Shown: positions 1 to 12,311, counted from the stretch's first letter. The stretch: DNA of 64,000 bases from Humibacillus sp. DSM 29435 (GCF_001758225.1 NZ_MAST01000051.1:1-64000); one strand, 5' to 3'. Numbers and translations: made by a program. Notes: generated by a model from the sequence alone, not told the origin.

Positions 1-840
1 TGGGTGGCCTCGTTTTCGACCGTCGCTATGGCCTCGTTTTCAAGCGTCGTCGACACACACTGTCTGCAGGCATTCACCACCGAGTACTCAACATCCCGAG
101 AATGCGATCCAGGACTTTGATCCACCACCGAGCCGGCCCCTCTGGCTGCACGTTCGAAAAAGGTAGGAGCCCTCCAGACCTGTACACGACCAGCTCGGTG
201 ACCATGACCGAAGCACCACGAGACCCCCGCGGCCCGGTGGCGCGGCCACTGGGCCGTCGCGAACCAGCCACCGGGGTCCGACGTCGTCGAGGAGGACCGC
301 CATCAGCAGCGAACCGGGCGCGGGGCGCCAACCCAAAGCCACCCTTCGCAAGGCCGCGACCAGCTGGAACCGCCTCGCTTACCACCTCGCAGACCACCCA
401 CCGTCGCCGCCATGTCACGGTCTCAGCCGGAGGCAACCGCCGCCCGATCAAGCTCCTCGCCACCAGATGTCGACTTTGCCGAGCCCCTGGAGGCGTGGCG
501 GAGGGTGGACCAGGACCAGTTCCTTCGTGAAATGTGCGAACGCCGACCCCGAGACGGCATTGTCACAACAGTTACCGGTCCGTCCCGGTGAGCGGCAAAT
601 ATGGGTATCACGGCGCTACGCGCCGAAGGCCTTGGCGCAGGCTCCATCAACTCGATCCAAATTCAGCCGCTTCGTTCGAGTTCGGACCGTGTGACCCAGC
701 TATCGGTGAACCCGTCTGACCAAAGACCAGCAGCAAAGGCAGATTGACAACGTCCTGTCTGCACAGCGGGTTTTACCAAAGCCTTCTCAGGCAGAGCCTC
801 AGCGCATTATCATTTCGATGATGTCAAGGAGCTGACAACG
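1..840. other. Gene-poor region with short decayed-looking coding fragments
   Basis: No complete recognisable gene is seen here. Two short plus-strand frames have coding-like composition. One runs 412-591 (59 codons, ending in a stretch containing DFAEPLEAWRR and FLREMCERRP). The other runs 601-747 (48 codons, beginning MGITALRAEGL). A third open stretch in another frame near 330-400 reads ATLRKAATSWNRLAYHLADH. They lie in different frames and none has a clear ribosome binding site, so they look like relics of one or more inactivated genes rather than working genes. I recognise no family. Confidence 0.4.
5..41. repeat. Direct repeat pair, 24-bp period, at the window edge
   Basis: The 13-mer TGGCCTCGTTTTC occurs at 5-17 and again at 29-41. 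The bases after it partly match (gaccgtcg against aagcgtcg). Only two copies are visible and the left window edge cuts the context, so it could be the end of a longer imperfect array. Confidence 0.4.
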
Positions 841-1794
841 GTGAAGAAGCTGAGCGCGACCGTCGCGACCGTCCTGGCGCTCGTGACTGCGGCGGGGGCT
901 GGCAATGCTTCTCCTGGCTATGCCGACGCGGCTGGCGCCTGTGGCTCGCGGGCGGCTGTCTACAACCGCTCAAGTCCGCCGACCTACAGGCACGTTGTCG
1001 TCATCATGGACGAGAACGTCAAACCGGCCACACTCGCCAACGCCAACGCACCCTACATTCACAGCCTGATCGCTGCCTGCGGCTCCGAGAAGAACATGCA
1101 CGGCTCGACCCACCCGTCGGCGCCCAACTACATGGCAGCCACCTCCGGAGTGCCTACTGCCGTCGGGGCCAAGAGCTCCTACAACAACATCTTCAACCAG
1201 CTCAATGGCAATTGGAAGTCCTACGAGGAGTCCATGGCCAGGAGCTGCGGGGCCTCGAGGAAGCCGTACCAGGCGGGCCATAACCCGGCTTACTGGTACA
1301 CCGACCTGCGCGCTCCGCTCAACCACTGCACCAGCAACGACGTGCCACTCACCCAGTTCGACCCCGACAATCTGCCCGCCTTTTCCTGGGTCACACCAAA
1401 CCAGTGCAACGACATGCATTACGTGAGCGGCTGTCCTGGCACCTCGGCGACCCGGATCACCGCAGGCGACAGCTGGCTCAGCAGCTTCCTGCCGCAGGTC
1501 CTCTCCTCGACGGACTACCTGAACGGGAACACCCTGGTGCTGCTCACCTGGGACGAGGGGGAGGGCAAAGGCACTGCCGGTGAGGACTGCTCCGACCCGG
1601 CGAGGTACACCCCGCACCCCTCCTGCGACATCCCCACGGTCGTGATGTCGGCATACATCACCCCTGGAGCTACTGACGCCTCAGACCAAAGCCTTTACAC
1701 CCTCCTGGGCACAGTCCAGGACATCCTGAAGTTGCCGCGCATCAAGGGATCCGCCACGCATCCCGCGTCCTTGCGGCCCGGACTCGGTTTTTGA
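841..1794 (+). CDS. Secreted phosphoesterase / acid phosphatase (SapM-like, PF04185 family)
   Basis: A 317-residue exported phosphomonoesterase. Residues 1-30 form a signal peptide (KK, a hydrophobic core, cleavage near ADA). The motifs expected of the phosphoesterase family that includes bacterial phospholipase C and mycobacterial SapM are present: HVVVIMDEN at 51-59, HPSAPNYMA at 91-99, PNQCNDMH near 186-193 and TWDEGEG at 236-242, supplying the metal and catalytic ligands. Several cysteines suggest disulfides after export. The GTG start is set by AAGGAG at 826-831, nine bases upstream. The gene stands alone between two gene-poor stretches, so its regulation and partners cannot be inferred. 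The natural substrate is unknown; the family acts on phosphomonoesters or phospholipid head groups. Confidence 0.85.
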   Translation: MKKLSATVATVLALVTAAGAGNASPGYADAAGACGSRAAVYNRSSPPTYRHVVVIMDENVKPATLANANAPYIHSLIAACGSEKNMHGSTHPSAPNYMAATSGVPTAVGAKSSYNNIFNQLNGNWKSYEESMARSCGASRKPYQAGHNPAYWYTDLRAPLNHCTSNDVPLTQFDPDNLPAFSWVTPNQCNDMHYVSGCPGTSATRITAGDSWLSSFLPQVLSSTDYLNGNTLVLLTWDEGEGKGTAGEDCSDPARYTPHPSCDIPTVVMSAYITPGATDASDQSLYTLLGTVQDILKLPRIKGSATHPASLRPGLGF

Positions 1795-2518
1795 CTTGAA
1801 GGAGAACCGACGGCAGTAGGGCTCGGCCTCTGATGATCCCGTCGCTGGCTCGTGAGCTGGGCTGGCTGCTCCCGAACCAGTTACCGACAGACCTACAGCG
1901 ACGAGAACGGCCGTGATCATGCCTGGCGGGGTTGCGGACAACACCATCACTCTGCCCGTAGCCACCGCTCAGATCGGCGCACCCTGACAGGTGATCTGTC
2001 CGTGGTGGCTCACTGTGGCGGCAGGAGAACTGCTTCCGTTGCACCCGGAGGCACTTCGACCACGACTCCTTCGGCTTCTACGGCTCCTACGGCTCCTACG
2101 GCTCCTACGGCTCCTACGGCTCCTACGGCTCCTACAGCGCCACCCAGGGCGACCCGGACTCGGTGACGTGCCCAACCCTGCCCGAAACCCACCTACCCGA
2201 CCGTGCGCGCCGACCGGTCTGCTTGGCTGGCGCACCTCCCGTGAGGCGTACGAACGACTCCTCGCTGGCCAACCCGTCGCCTCGACGGGTCGACACCGAC
2301 CTGGCCTGCGACACGAGATCAGAACGAGCCCCTGGCCCCGAAGAGACTACGGCGCCCCGAACGGAATCCTGTGCCCGCGCCGCGTGCGCACCGGTGCGGT
2401 CAAAGTCAACACCGCGTAGGCGGCTCTCCGCCACGGCGGGCAGCCGCAAGAGCTGACACCCACCTGCGCGGTCCGTCGTCGTGCCGCGAGCCGATCGGGC
2501 GCTGGGCGAACGCCCGTC
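1795..2518. other. Gene-poor region with coding relics and a 9-bp repeat
   Basis: No confident gene. A plus-strand frame ending near 1987 reads like the end of a protein (TAVIMPGGVADNTITLP) but has no start. On the minus strand, a frame starting with ATG near 1918 begins MITAVLVAVGLSVTGSG, like a signal peptide, but then runs antisense into the phosphoesterase gene. The 9-bp repeat at 2072-2143 keeps several frames open and creates misleading long ORFs on both strands. The region looks like degraded sequence. Confidence 0.4.
2072..2143. repeat. 9-bp tandem repeat CGGCTCCTA, eight units
   Basis: Seven exact units of CGGCTCCTA follow one variant (CGGCTTCTA). Because the unit is three codons long, every frame on both strands stays open: APT or YGS on plus, GAV on minus. 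It does not lie in a confident gene. Confidence 0.9.
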
Positions 2519-3511
2519 TCAACGCCCGCTGTTGGGTGAGGAGAGCTCACTGGCGGACGTCTCGCCTTCGTTCCCGCCCGACGTGGGTCGCTTGGCGTGT
2601 CCGATCCGCACGAACCCCGAGAAGCCGTGGTGGCGGCGAAGGGCGAACCAGACGAGGGGGGCGGCCAGCAACACGATGAGCAGGATGAGGCCGGTCGCTC
2701 CCGTCGAGACCCCGAGCAGCTTCAGGGCCGAGGCGAGCAGCACGAAAGCGAGGGCGCGGCGTACAAAACCACCGGGGGCTCGTGAGGAGATGCGGGCGCC
2801 GACCCAGGCGCCAGGCACGCAGCCGATGAGCAACGACAACGTCAGGCTGAGCTGGAAGTCGCCGAACAGCACGTGTCCGAGCGCAGCGGCCGCGACCAGA
2901 GGCACGGCCTGCACCAGGTCGGTGCCGACCAGCTGGCTGGCCTTGAGCGCCGGGTAGAGGGCCATTAGCGCGATGATGATGAGCGAGCCGGAGCCGACCG
3001 AGGTCATGCCCACGATGACGCCGCCGAGGATGCCGACGACGACGGTCGGCAGAACGCGCACGACGACCTCCGGGCGATCCTGGGGGAGCCGCTCGGCACT
3101 TCCGTCACGCCGGCGGGCCCGTTCGGCCAGGCGCACGTAGGCCCGCACCGACAGCCCGGCAGCAGCCACCAGCAGGGCGACTCCCAAGGCGATCTGGATG
3201 CCGTGCTGCACCGCTTCACCGTCACCCATCGCCCGGGTGATGAGCACGCCACAGAAGGCGGCCGGTACCGATCCGATCGCGAGCCACTTCACGAGCGACA
3301 GGTTCACCGTGCCCCGTCGCAGGTGCACGATCGACCCGACCGGTTTCATCACGGCGGCAGCGACCAGGTCGCTTGAGACGGCGGTGAGAGGTGGGATGCC
3401 GAAGAAGATCACCAGTACGGGGGTCATGAGGGCGCCACCGCCCATGCCCGTGAGTCCGACGACGACGCCGATTCCGAAAGTGGCGGCGACCAGGAGCCAG
3501 TCGATGTCCAT
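2519..3511 (-). CDS. TauE/SafE family sulfite/anion exporter
   Basis: A 330-residue integral membrane protein with about eight hydrophobic segments. It opens with the glycine-rich first helix typical of TauE/SafE permeases (GLTGMGGGALMTP, residues 19-31) and has the second repeat motif GVIVGMTSVGSGSL in mid-protein. The family exports sulfite, sulfoacetate or related organosulfur anions. A serine-rich cytoplasmic tail ends the protein. The start ATG lies three bases after the stop of the upstream APS kinase gene, so the two are surely cotranscribed. That supports a role in sulfite or sulfate handling, though the substrate is not proven. Confidence 0.88.
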   Translation of the reverse strand: MDIDWLLVAATFGIGVVVGLTGMGGGALMTPVLVIFFGIPPLTAVSSDLVAAAVMKPVGSIVHLRRGTVNLSLVKWLAIGSVPAAFCGVLITRAMGDGEAVQHGIQIALGVALLVAAAGLSVRAYVRLAERARRRDGSAERLPQDRPEVVVRVLPTVVVGILGGVIVGMTSVGSGSLIIIALMALYPALKASQLVGTDLVQAVPLVAAAALGHVLFGDFQLSLTLSLLIGCVPGAWVGARISSRAPGGFVRRALAFVLLASALKLLGVSTGATGLILLIVLLAAPLVWFALRRHHGFSGFVRIGHAKRPTSGGNEGETSASELSSPNSGR

Positions 3512-3514
3512 GGC

Positions 3515-4975
3515 TTAGTTCTCTCGTAGTTGTGGTGATGACGGGTGGGACGGTTCGGGCAGCCAGCCGCCCGACTCGAGCAGGTGCACCACGCTCGCGA
3601 GCGCGGTCGTCCGGTCGTCCACTTCGGTGTCGACGGCCAGGTCGGCGTCGGTGGGTTCTTCGTAGGGGTCGGAGATTCCGGTGAACTCGGGGATGAGCCC
3701 GGCCCGCGCCTTGGCGTACAGACCCTTGAGGTCGCGCCGTTCGCACTCCTCGAGCGAGGTGTTGACGTGCACGAGCACGAAGTCGCCGACGGCCTGAGCC
3801 ATGGCGCGCACGGCCGCTCGGGTCGCAGCGTACGGTGCGATCGGCGCACAGATGGCGATCCCACCGTGCCGGGCCACCTCCGCTGCGACGAACCCGATGC
3901 GGCGAACGTTCAGCTCGCGGTCGGCCTTGCTGAAGCCGAGGCCCGACGACAGCATCGTGCGCACGACGTCGCCGTCGAGCAGGCTCACCGTGCGGTCGCT
4001 GTGCGTGGTGACCCAGTCACTGACGTCGCGGGCCAGGGTTGACTTGCCCGAGCCCGACAGCCCGCTGAACATCAGCACCAGTCCCCGTTCGGTGCGGGGG
4101 CGTCGCCAGCGCAGTAGTCGAGCACGGATGGGCTCTGAGACAGCCTCGAGGGCGGGGGAGTCGATGTTGCCCACCTCGAGCTCAGCCAGAACCGACAGCC
4201 AGGACTCTGTCGCCGGCGAGGCGTCGTCGGGGTCGAGGAACAGGGTCGGCGACCCGCCCAGTGCCTGGCCCAACCGGGCGGCGAGCACCGTGTTCGTGGC
4301 CGGGTCACGCCAGGCGAGAGGGGCCGAGATGACCCGCACGTCGGTCAGCCCCAGGTCGGCGATCCAGAGGCGTGCGATGTCGCCCATGACCTGCGGAGGC
4401 ACGGTCGCCGACGGGTCGTCGGTGATGACGACCAGAACGGGCTGCAGCGATGCAGACCGACCGGCTGCGCCACTACCATCGGCGTGCCGGCCGCCACCGA
4501 GGGCTTCGTGGAGGAGCGCTGCGTCTGCGGCCACCGGAGGGCGGCCGAGGACGACGACGGTGCGCGGCTGGTCGGGCCAGAGATCTTCGGCCGCGACGGC
4601 ATCGCGTCGTGCGGGGCCCGACTCTCGCTCGCGCAGGCGGGACAGGGCTCCCCGCAGGGTCTGCCCGTCGCCCGGCTCTGCGTCCATCAGATCGAGCCGG
4701 GCCAACGGCGTGAGCTCCTCGTCACGCAGCACGATGCCCCCCTGAGCACGCACGGCAGCGGCCAGATCGGCAGCGAGGTCAAGCGACACGACCGTCTCTG
4801 CGTCGGTCGGTGCGGTCGGCGTGGTCGTGACTGGTTCGTCAGAGACCAGTGGCCCGCCCAGCAGCTGCCCGATCGGCAACAGTCTGAGCAGGGCGAGGTC
4901 GATGTCTCGTGCGACGAGGTGGTCGACCTGCACGTCTGGAAGGTCGACCTGTGGTCGGTCGGTCTGGGTGGAAAT
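3515..4975 (-). CDS. cysC: Adenylyl-sulfate (APS) kinase with ATP-sulfurylase-like N-terminal region
   Basis: The C-terminal 190 residues are a complete APS kinase, which makes PAPS from APS and ATP: P-loop GLSGSGKST near 305-313, DGDVVR near 334-339, then the GFSKADRELNVRR segment that binds APS. The N-terminal 290 residues hold a PUA-like stretch (VVLRDEE-type motif, IVLRDEELTPLARL) resembling the start of ATP sulfurylases, then a degenerate nucleotidyltransferase-like part. I see no intact HXXH sulfurylase motif, so that half is probably regulatory. The start is the odd point: GAGGAG at 4984-4989 sits eight bases before an ATT codon at 4975-4973. An upstream GTG at 5035 would add 20 residues but has no good binding site. 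The gene is cotranscribed with the TauE exporter. Confidence 0.82.
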   Translation of the reverse strand: MSTQTDRPQVDLPDVQVDHLVARDIDLALLRLLPIGQLLGGPLVSDEPVTTTPTAPTDAETVVSLDLAADLAAAVRAQGGIVLRDEELTPLARLDLMDAEPGDGQTLRGALSRLRERESGPARRDAVAAEDLWPDQPRTVVVLGRPPVAADAALLHEALGGGRHADGSGAAGRSASLQPVLVVITDDPSATVPPQVMGDIARLWIADLGLTDVRVISAPLAWRDPATNTVLAARLGQALGGSPTLFLDPDDASPATESWLSVLAELEVGNIDSPALEAVSEPIRARLLRWRRPRTERGLVLMFSGLSGSGKSTLARDVSDWVTTHSDRTVSLLDGDVVRTMLSSGLGFSKADRELNVRRIGFVAAEVARHGGIAICAPIAPYAATRAAVRAMAQAVGDFVLVHVNTSLEECERRDLKGLYAKARAGLIPEFTGISDPYEEPTDADLAVDTEVDDRTTALASVVHLLESGGWLPEPSHPSSPQLREN

Positions 4976-4989
4976 GGTGCAAACTCCTC
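4973..4989 (-). promoter_or_regulatory. Ribosome binding site followed by an ATT start candidate for cysC
   Basis: On the minus strand GAGGAG (4989-4984), an 8-nt spacer and ATT (4975-4973) precede a reading frame beginning STQTD. No ATG, GTG or TTG lies at this spacing. The sequence decides between ATT here and a poorly supported GTG at 5035. Confidence 0.55.
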
Positions 4990-5047
4990 GGGCGCGATGC
5001 AGGCGGGTACGGACGACCCGGGCGAACGCGTTCACGCTACCGCCAAC

Positions 5048-5066
5048 TCACACCAAACACGTGTGA
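5048..5066. promoter_or_regulatory. Inverted repeat TCACAC-N7-GTGTGA in the cysC/mfd divergent gap
   Basis: Perfect 6-bp arms separated by seven bases, next to a -10-like CATTCT on the minus strand (5076-5071). The position fits an operator over the cysC transcription start. The binding protein is unknown. Confidence 0.3.
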
Positions 5067-5186
5067 AATGAGAATGTTCGCGTCAGACGCTCGGGCAGAC
5101 CCGAACGAACGGGCGCGCTGTGTCCGCTCGTGGTGGGGCCGACCTGCCGGTGCTCGCTGTCGGTGACCACTGTCCCTGGCCTGAAC

Positions 5187-5192
5187 TACGCT
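5187..5192 (+). promoter_or_regulatory. Possible -10 element (TACGCT) for mfd
   Basis: TACGCT fits TANNNT and would give a leader of about 50 nt before the mfd ATG. No convincing -35 hexamer is seen. Confidence 0.3.
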
Positions 5193-5251
5193 TGCGAGGC
5201 TCCGGGGTTCTCTCCCGGACGCCGCCTCAGCGACAAGGAACCACTCAGCGC

Positions 5252-8926
<3,675 letters not shown>

Positions 8927-8959
8927 GATGTCACCGCACCCGCCCGAGGAGGAACAGCA

Positions 8960-9538
8960 GTGAAGGCTCGGTCAGTTCTGTCAGCTCTGTCAGCTCGACC
9001 GGTGAGGCGACTGGCCGTCACCGCGGCACTCGGACTCACGGCGTCCACTTTGCTCGGTGGGTGTGGCTTCGAGACCCGCCAGCAGGCCGCCGCTATCGTC
9101 AACGGGCACGTCATCCACGAGGCTGACGTGCAGGAGACCGCGAAGCAGCTCAAGGCCGCCAAGTTCGACACCGCGGAGAGCATCGTGGTCACGGGGCTCA
9201 TCGCGGCTCCGTTGCTCGACGAGGCGCTGGCCAGCACGGGGGGCTTCCAGCCTGACGCCAGCTACGCGTCCGCCCTCGCCGCCATCTCGAACCCGACCGA
9301 GACGACCAAGGCCTTCGTCTTCGCGGCCACGGTGTTGCAGCAGGAGCAGGTTCCGCCGGCCGTCGAGGCGAAGTACCAGGCTGCGGTCAAGAGCGCAGAT
9401 GTGTCGGTCAACCCGAAGTTCGGGTCGTTCGTCACCACGGCCGGCCCGGTCTTCTTCGCCCTCGGCCCGGCCACGCCGTCGTGGATCAAGCCGTCGCAAG
9501 CTACGAGCCCCGCACCGACCGCACCGGCCGCCCCGTAG
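8960..9538 (+). CDS. SurA-N-like lipoprotein (LpqU-position protein between mfd and mazG)
   Basis: A 192-residue predicted lipoprotein. An arginine-containing N-region and a hydrophobic stretch lead to lipobox LLGGC with Cys35. The next 20 residues (AAAIVNGHVIHEADVQE) match the start of SurA/PrsA-type periplasmic chaperones (VNG-x-I-x-x-x-D/E). There is no rotamase domain after it, so a chaperone role is only possible. The tail is rich in Ala, Pro and Thr. The GTG start has AGGAGG at 8947-8952, seven bases away. Codons 4-12 lie in three near-identical 9-bp units (GTCAGCTCT type). It probably belongs to one transcript with mfd and mazG. Confidence 0.75.
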   Translation: MKARSVLSALSARPVRRLAVTAALGLTASTLLGGCGFETRQQAAAIVNGHVIHEADVQETAKQLKAAKFDTAESIVVTGLIAAPLLDEALASTGGFQPDASYASALAAISNPTETTKAFVFAATVLQQEQVPPAVEAKYQAAVKSADVSVNPKFGSFVTTAGPVFFALGPATPSWIKPSQATSPAPTAPAAP

Positions 9539-9566
9539 CGACACTGATCTCGCCGCGAGGCCAGCC

Positions 9567-10532
9567 GTGACCACCCGTGTCGTCATCCTCGTCAGCTCGC
9601 CGCGCACCGCGCCCGGGCTCCTCACCCGTGACGCCTGGTTGGCCGTCGGTGCGGCCGACGCCGTGTGGGGCGTCGTCGACGAGCCGCAGGCCCAGGCCCT
9701 GCTCGAGGCGGGCGTCGTCGTCGAGCCCCGCGATCGCACCGACGCAGCAGCTCTGGCCCGCGACCTGGTCTCGGCCGCAGGGTCGGGTGAGGTCGTCTGG
9801 GTCGGCTCGTCCGACGGCGACCCGGGCCTGAGCGATGCCATCGCGGTGGAGGTCACCCGGTTGCCGGAACCACCCGAGGTCGAGCTGCTCGTCGGGTCCT
9901 TCGACGTCCCCGGATCTCGGTTGCTCGACGTGGTCGCGGTGATGGACCGGCTTCGCTCGCCGGGAGGCTGCCCCTGGGACGCCGAACAGACCGCGCAGAG
10001 TCTGGTGCCCTACCTGCTGGAGGAGACCCACGAGGCCATTGAGGCCATCGAGTCGGGCAACCCCGACCACGTTCGTGAAGAGCTCGGTGACCTGTTGCTG
10101 CAGGTGGCGTTCCAGTCGCGCGTCGCGCAGGAGCACGAGAGCGCACCGTTCGGCATTGATGAGGTCGCCGGCGGTCTGGTCGAGAAGCTGGTGCGCCGCC
10201 ACCCCCACGTCTTCGCCGACGTCGAGGCAGCCGACTCCGCTGCAGTAGAACGCAACTGGGACAGTATCAAGGCGCACGAGAAGTCGCACCGCACCCATCC
10301 ACTTGACGGGGTGCCGCCCTCCTTGCCGTCGCTGGCTCGCGCCCAGAAGGTCGTCGGCCGGCTCGAGAAGGCCGGGCGCGCCGACCTCGTCGATGCCGAG
10401 ATCGAGCAGCACGGCCTCGGCGCCGAGCTGCTGCAGCTCGTGCGTCGCGGGCGGTCGCAGGGTATCGACGCCGAAGGCGCCCTCCGTGCGGTGCTGCGCC
10501 GGCTCGAGGATGCCGCCGGCCTCCGAACCTGA
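9567..10532 (+). CDS. mazG: Nucleoside triphosphate pyrophosphohydrolase MazG
   Basis: A 321-residue protein. About 115 N-terminal residues of unclear function (present in actinobacterial MazG proteins) precede a MazG domain starting near 119 (LDVVAVMDRLRSPGGCPWDAEQT). The metal-binding EExxE core is at EETHEAIEAIE, followed by EELGDLLLQVAF. A second, partial MazG-like segment follows. The enzyme hydrolyses NTPs to NMP and pyrophosphate and clears abnormal nucleotides; mycobacterial MazG removes oxidised dCTP. GTG at 9567 is preferred, with CGAGG at 9556-9560. The frame stays open far upstream, but that part overlaps the lipoprotein gene and is a shadow. It ends at a strong hairpin at 10535-10563. 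Confidence 0.93.
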   Translation: MTTRVVILVSSPRTAPGLLTRDAWLAVGAADAVWGVVDEPQAQALLEAGVVVEPRDRTDAAALARDLVSAAGSGEVVWVGSSDGDPGLSDAIAVEVTRLPEPPEVELLVGSFDVPGSRLLDVVAVMDRLRSPGGCPWDAEQTAQSLVPYLLEETHEAIEAIESGNPDHVREELGDLLLQVAFQSRVAQEHESAPFGIDEVAGGLVEKLVRRHPHVFADVEAADSAAVERNWDSIKAHEKSHRTHPLDGVPPSLPSLARAQKVVGRLEKAGRADLVDAEIEQHGLGAELLQLVRRGRSQGIDAEGALRAVLRRLEDAAGLRT

Positions 10533-10534
10533 AC

Positions 10535-10563
10535 GTCGAGAGGGCAGCTCGTGCCCTCTCGAC
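10535..10563. terminator. Bidirectional hairpin between mazG and the sugar transferase
   Basis: A perfect 12-bp stem (GTCGAGAGGGCA against TGCCCTCTCGAC) with a 5-nt loop, three bases after the mazG stop and between convergent genes. There is no T-run, as is usual in high-GC actinobacteria. Confidence 0.8.
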
Positions 10564-10589
10564 GGTACGGGTATGAAGTTAGAGAGCCA

Positions 10590-10624
10590 GTAGGGCTCGG
10601 TAGGGCCCGGTAGGGCTCAGTAGG
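10590..10624. repeat. 10-bp tandem repeat GTAGGGCTCG, about 3.5 units
   Basis: Units at 10590-10599, 10600-10609 and 10610-10619 differ by single bases, and a partial fourth follows. The array runs across the stop codon of the minus-strand sugar transferase gene. Confidence 0.7.
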
Positions 10625-12101
10625 CACCTGAGGAGCCGAGGACCGCCTTCACGGTGCGCATCATGATGCTCAGGTCTTGCACCATCGACCAGTTGTCGAC
10701 GTAGTAGAGGTCGAGGCGCACCGTGTCGTCCCACGACAGGTCGCTTCGTCCGGAGACCTGCCACAGACCGGTCAGTCCCGGACGAACGTGCAGGCGGCGT
10801 TGGACGTCGGGGTTGTACCGGCGCACCTCGGCGGGCAGGGCCGGACGGGGCCCGACCAGGCTCATGTCGCCCCGCAGCACGTTGACGAACTGCGGAACCT
10901 CGTCGATCGAGAACCGGCGGATGAGCTGGCCGACCTTGGTGATGCGCGGGTCGTTCATGGCCTTGAAGAGCACGCCCTCGGCGTTCTCGTTGAGGTGCGA
11001 GACGCTCGCAAGCTTGCTCTCGGCGTCGATGACCATGCTGCGGAACTTCAGGCACTCGAAGAACTGCCCGTCGCGCCCGACCCGGGTCTGACGGAACAGC
11101 ACCGGCCCACCGTCGCCGAGCTTGATGGCCAGCGCGACGGCGATCAGCACCGGCGAGGCGAGCACCAGGGCCACCGCTGCGCCGACGATGTCGAACAGTC
11201 GTTTGGAGGTGCGCGAGGCGCCGAGGCTCTGCGGCTCCTCCACGTGCACGAGGGGCAGGCCGCCGACCGGCCGCATAGCCATGCGTCCTGAGGAGATGTC
11301 GCTGAGGGCGGGCACGACGGCCATCTGTACGTGGCGGCCCTCGAGGTCCCAGGCGATCCGGCGGAAGTCGGTGGCCGTCGGGAAGGCTCCCTCGGTGAAC
11401 ACGACGAGGTCGGCCTTCATCTCGAGCACCGCGGCGGAGGTGGCTGTGGTGCTGCCCACGACGGTCACCCCTCCGTCGGTGACCGGCCGATGAGCGTGGT
11501 CGGGAATCACGGCACCGACGATGTCGTAGCCGAGCCAGGTCTCTCGCCCGAGCACGGCCGCCACGTCATCGACGTGTGACGCGCCGCCCGAGAGCAGTAC
11601 CCGCGTGGTCAGACGGCCCTGGCGATGGGCATGGTGCACCAGTCGACGGGCACCGAACCGCCAGATCAGCAGGCTCGGAACGCCGACGGCGAAGAGCAGC
11701 ACGAAGAACCCGCGGGAGAGGTTGAACTGGGCGAGGTAGCTCGAGATGCCGATGAGGCCGGCGGTCATGCCGGAGGCGAAGATCACCTTGGCGTACTCGC
11801 TGGTGCCCACGCCCAGATGGGTGCGGGCGTAGGCCCCGTTGGCCACCAGGACCAGCATCCACAGCGCAATCATGTAGCCGCTCACCGACTGCGCGACGAC
11901 GGTGAGGTCGCTGTTCTCCGCGAGACCTAACTGTTTTCGGCCGGCGCCGGCGATGAGTGTCGCGGCAACGACGATCAGCAGGTCCCCACCTGCGATCCCG
12001 AACTGCACGGCCCGCAATGATCTCGAACGTCGGGTGAGCGGCTGGTTGACCGGCCGCGCACCGATGTCGAGCAAAACTGATTCACGCATGGCTTGACCCA
12101 T
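10617..12101 (-). CDS. Exopolysaccharide polyprenyl-phosphate sugar-1-phosphate transferase
   Basis: A 494-residue membrane protein. Four to five N-terminal helices and a Rossmann-like middle region are followed by a bacterial sugar transferase domain in the last 200 residues. That domain starts KRLFDIVGAAVALVL and continues with GPVLFRQTRVGRDG, FECLKFRSM, RRFSIDEVPQ and MSLVGPRPALP. It transfers a hexose-1-phosphate to undecaprenyl phosphate at the membrane, the first step of exopolysaccharide or glycan assembly. I take ATG 12101. An in-frame ATG at 12164 would add 21 glycine-rich residues but lacks a binding site. No other polysaccharide genes are near. A BldD-like palindrome lies upstream at 12144-12158. 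Confidence 0.88.
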   Translation of the reverse strand: MGQAMRESVLLDIGARPVNQPLTRRSRSLRAVQFGIAGGDLLIVVAATLIAGAGRKQLGLAENSDLTVVAQSVSGYMIALWMLVLVANGAYARTHLGVGTSEYAKVIFASGMTAGLIGISSYLAQFNLSRGFFVLLFAVGVPSLLIWRFGARRLVHHAHRQGRLTTRVLLSGGASHVDDVAAVLGRETWLGYDIVGAVIPDHAHRPVTDGGVTVVGSTTATSAAVLEMKADLVVFTEGAFPTATDFRRIAWDLEGRHVQMAVVPALSDISSGRMAMRPVGGLPLVHVEEPQSLGASRTSKRLFDIVGAAVALVLASPVLIAVALAIKLGDGGPVLFRQTRVGRDGQFFECLKFRSMVIDAESKLASVSHLNENAEGVLFKAMNDPRITKVGQLIRRFSIDEVPQFVNVLRGDMSLVGPRPALPAEVRRYNPDVQRRLHVRPGLTGLWQVSGRSDLSWDDTVRLDLYYVDNWSMVQDLSIMMRTVKAVLGSSGAY

Positions 12102-12143
12102 GGTTAAACCCCCACCCCCCGGCGAGCTGAATGATGTTCCTCT

Positions 12144-12158
12144 GTCACCCCCTGTGAC
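12144..12158. promoter_or_regulatory. BldD-box-like palindrome upstream of the sugar transferase
   Basis: GTCACCCCCTGTGAC has the GTCAC/GTGAC arms and matches most fixed positions of the BldD consensus published for Streptomyces (TNACNC[A/T]GNGTNA). The two central positions differ. It lies 43 bases before the start codon. Confidence 0.35.
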
Positions 12159-12305
12159 GATCATGAGTATGCCGGTTGTCGGGGACGCTGTGGCCAGAAT
12201 GCGGTTTTTTCGTCAACAAGCGGGGCGGTGAAGCATCTCGATGGGCTCGGACGGATTTCGAGGCCGGATGCCGGGTCGCTGCCTCGGCCGGGGGGCTGAG
12301 CGGGC

Positions 12306-12311
12306 TAGGCT
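12306..12311 (+). promoter_or_regulatory. -10 element TAGGCT for eno
   Basis: TAGGCT, the commonest -10 hexamer in this window, lies 37 bases before the eno GTG and gives a short leader with a normal ribosome binding site. No clear -35. Confidence 0.5.

Noticed and set aside
2010-2235. APT/YGS/GAV repeat proteins on both strands around the 9-bp repeat
   Set aside because: The open frames exist only because a three-codon repeat keeps all frames open; no start or flanking coding signal supports them.
5120-5251. N-terminal extension of Mfd from GTG 5120
   Set aside because: It lacks a binding site and overlaps the probable promoter. ATG 5252 has AAGGAA upstream and matches family length.
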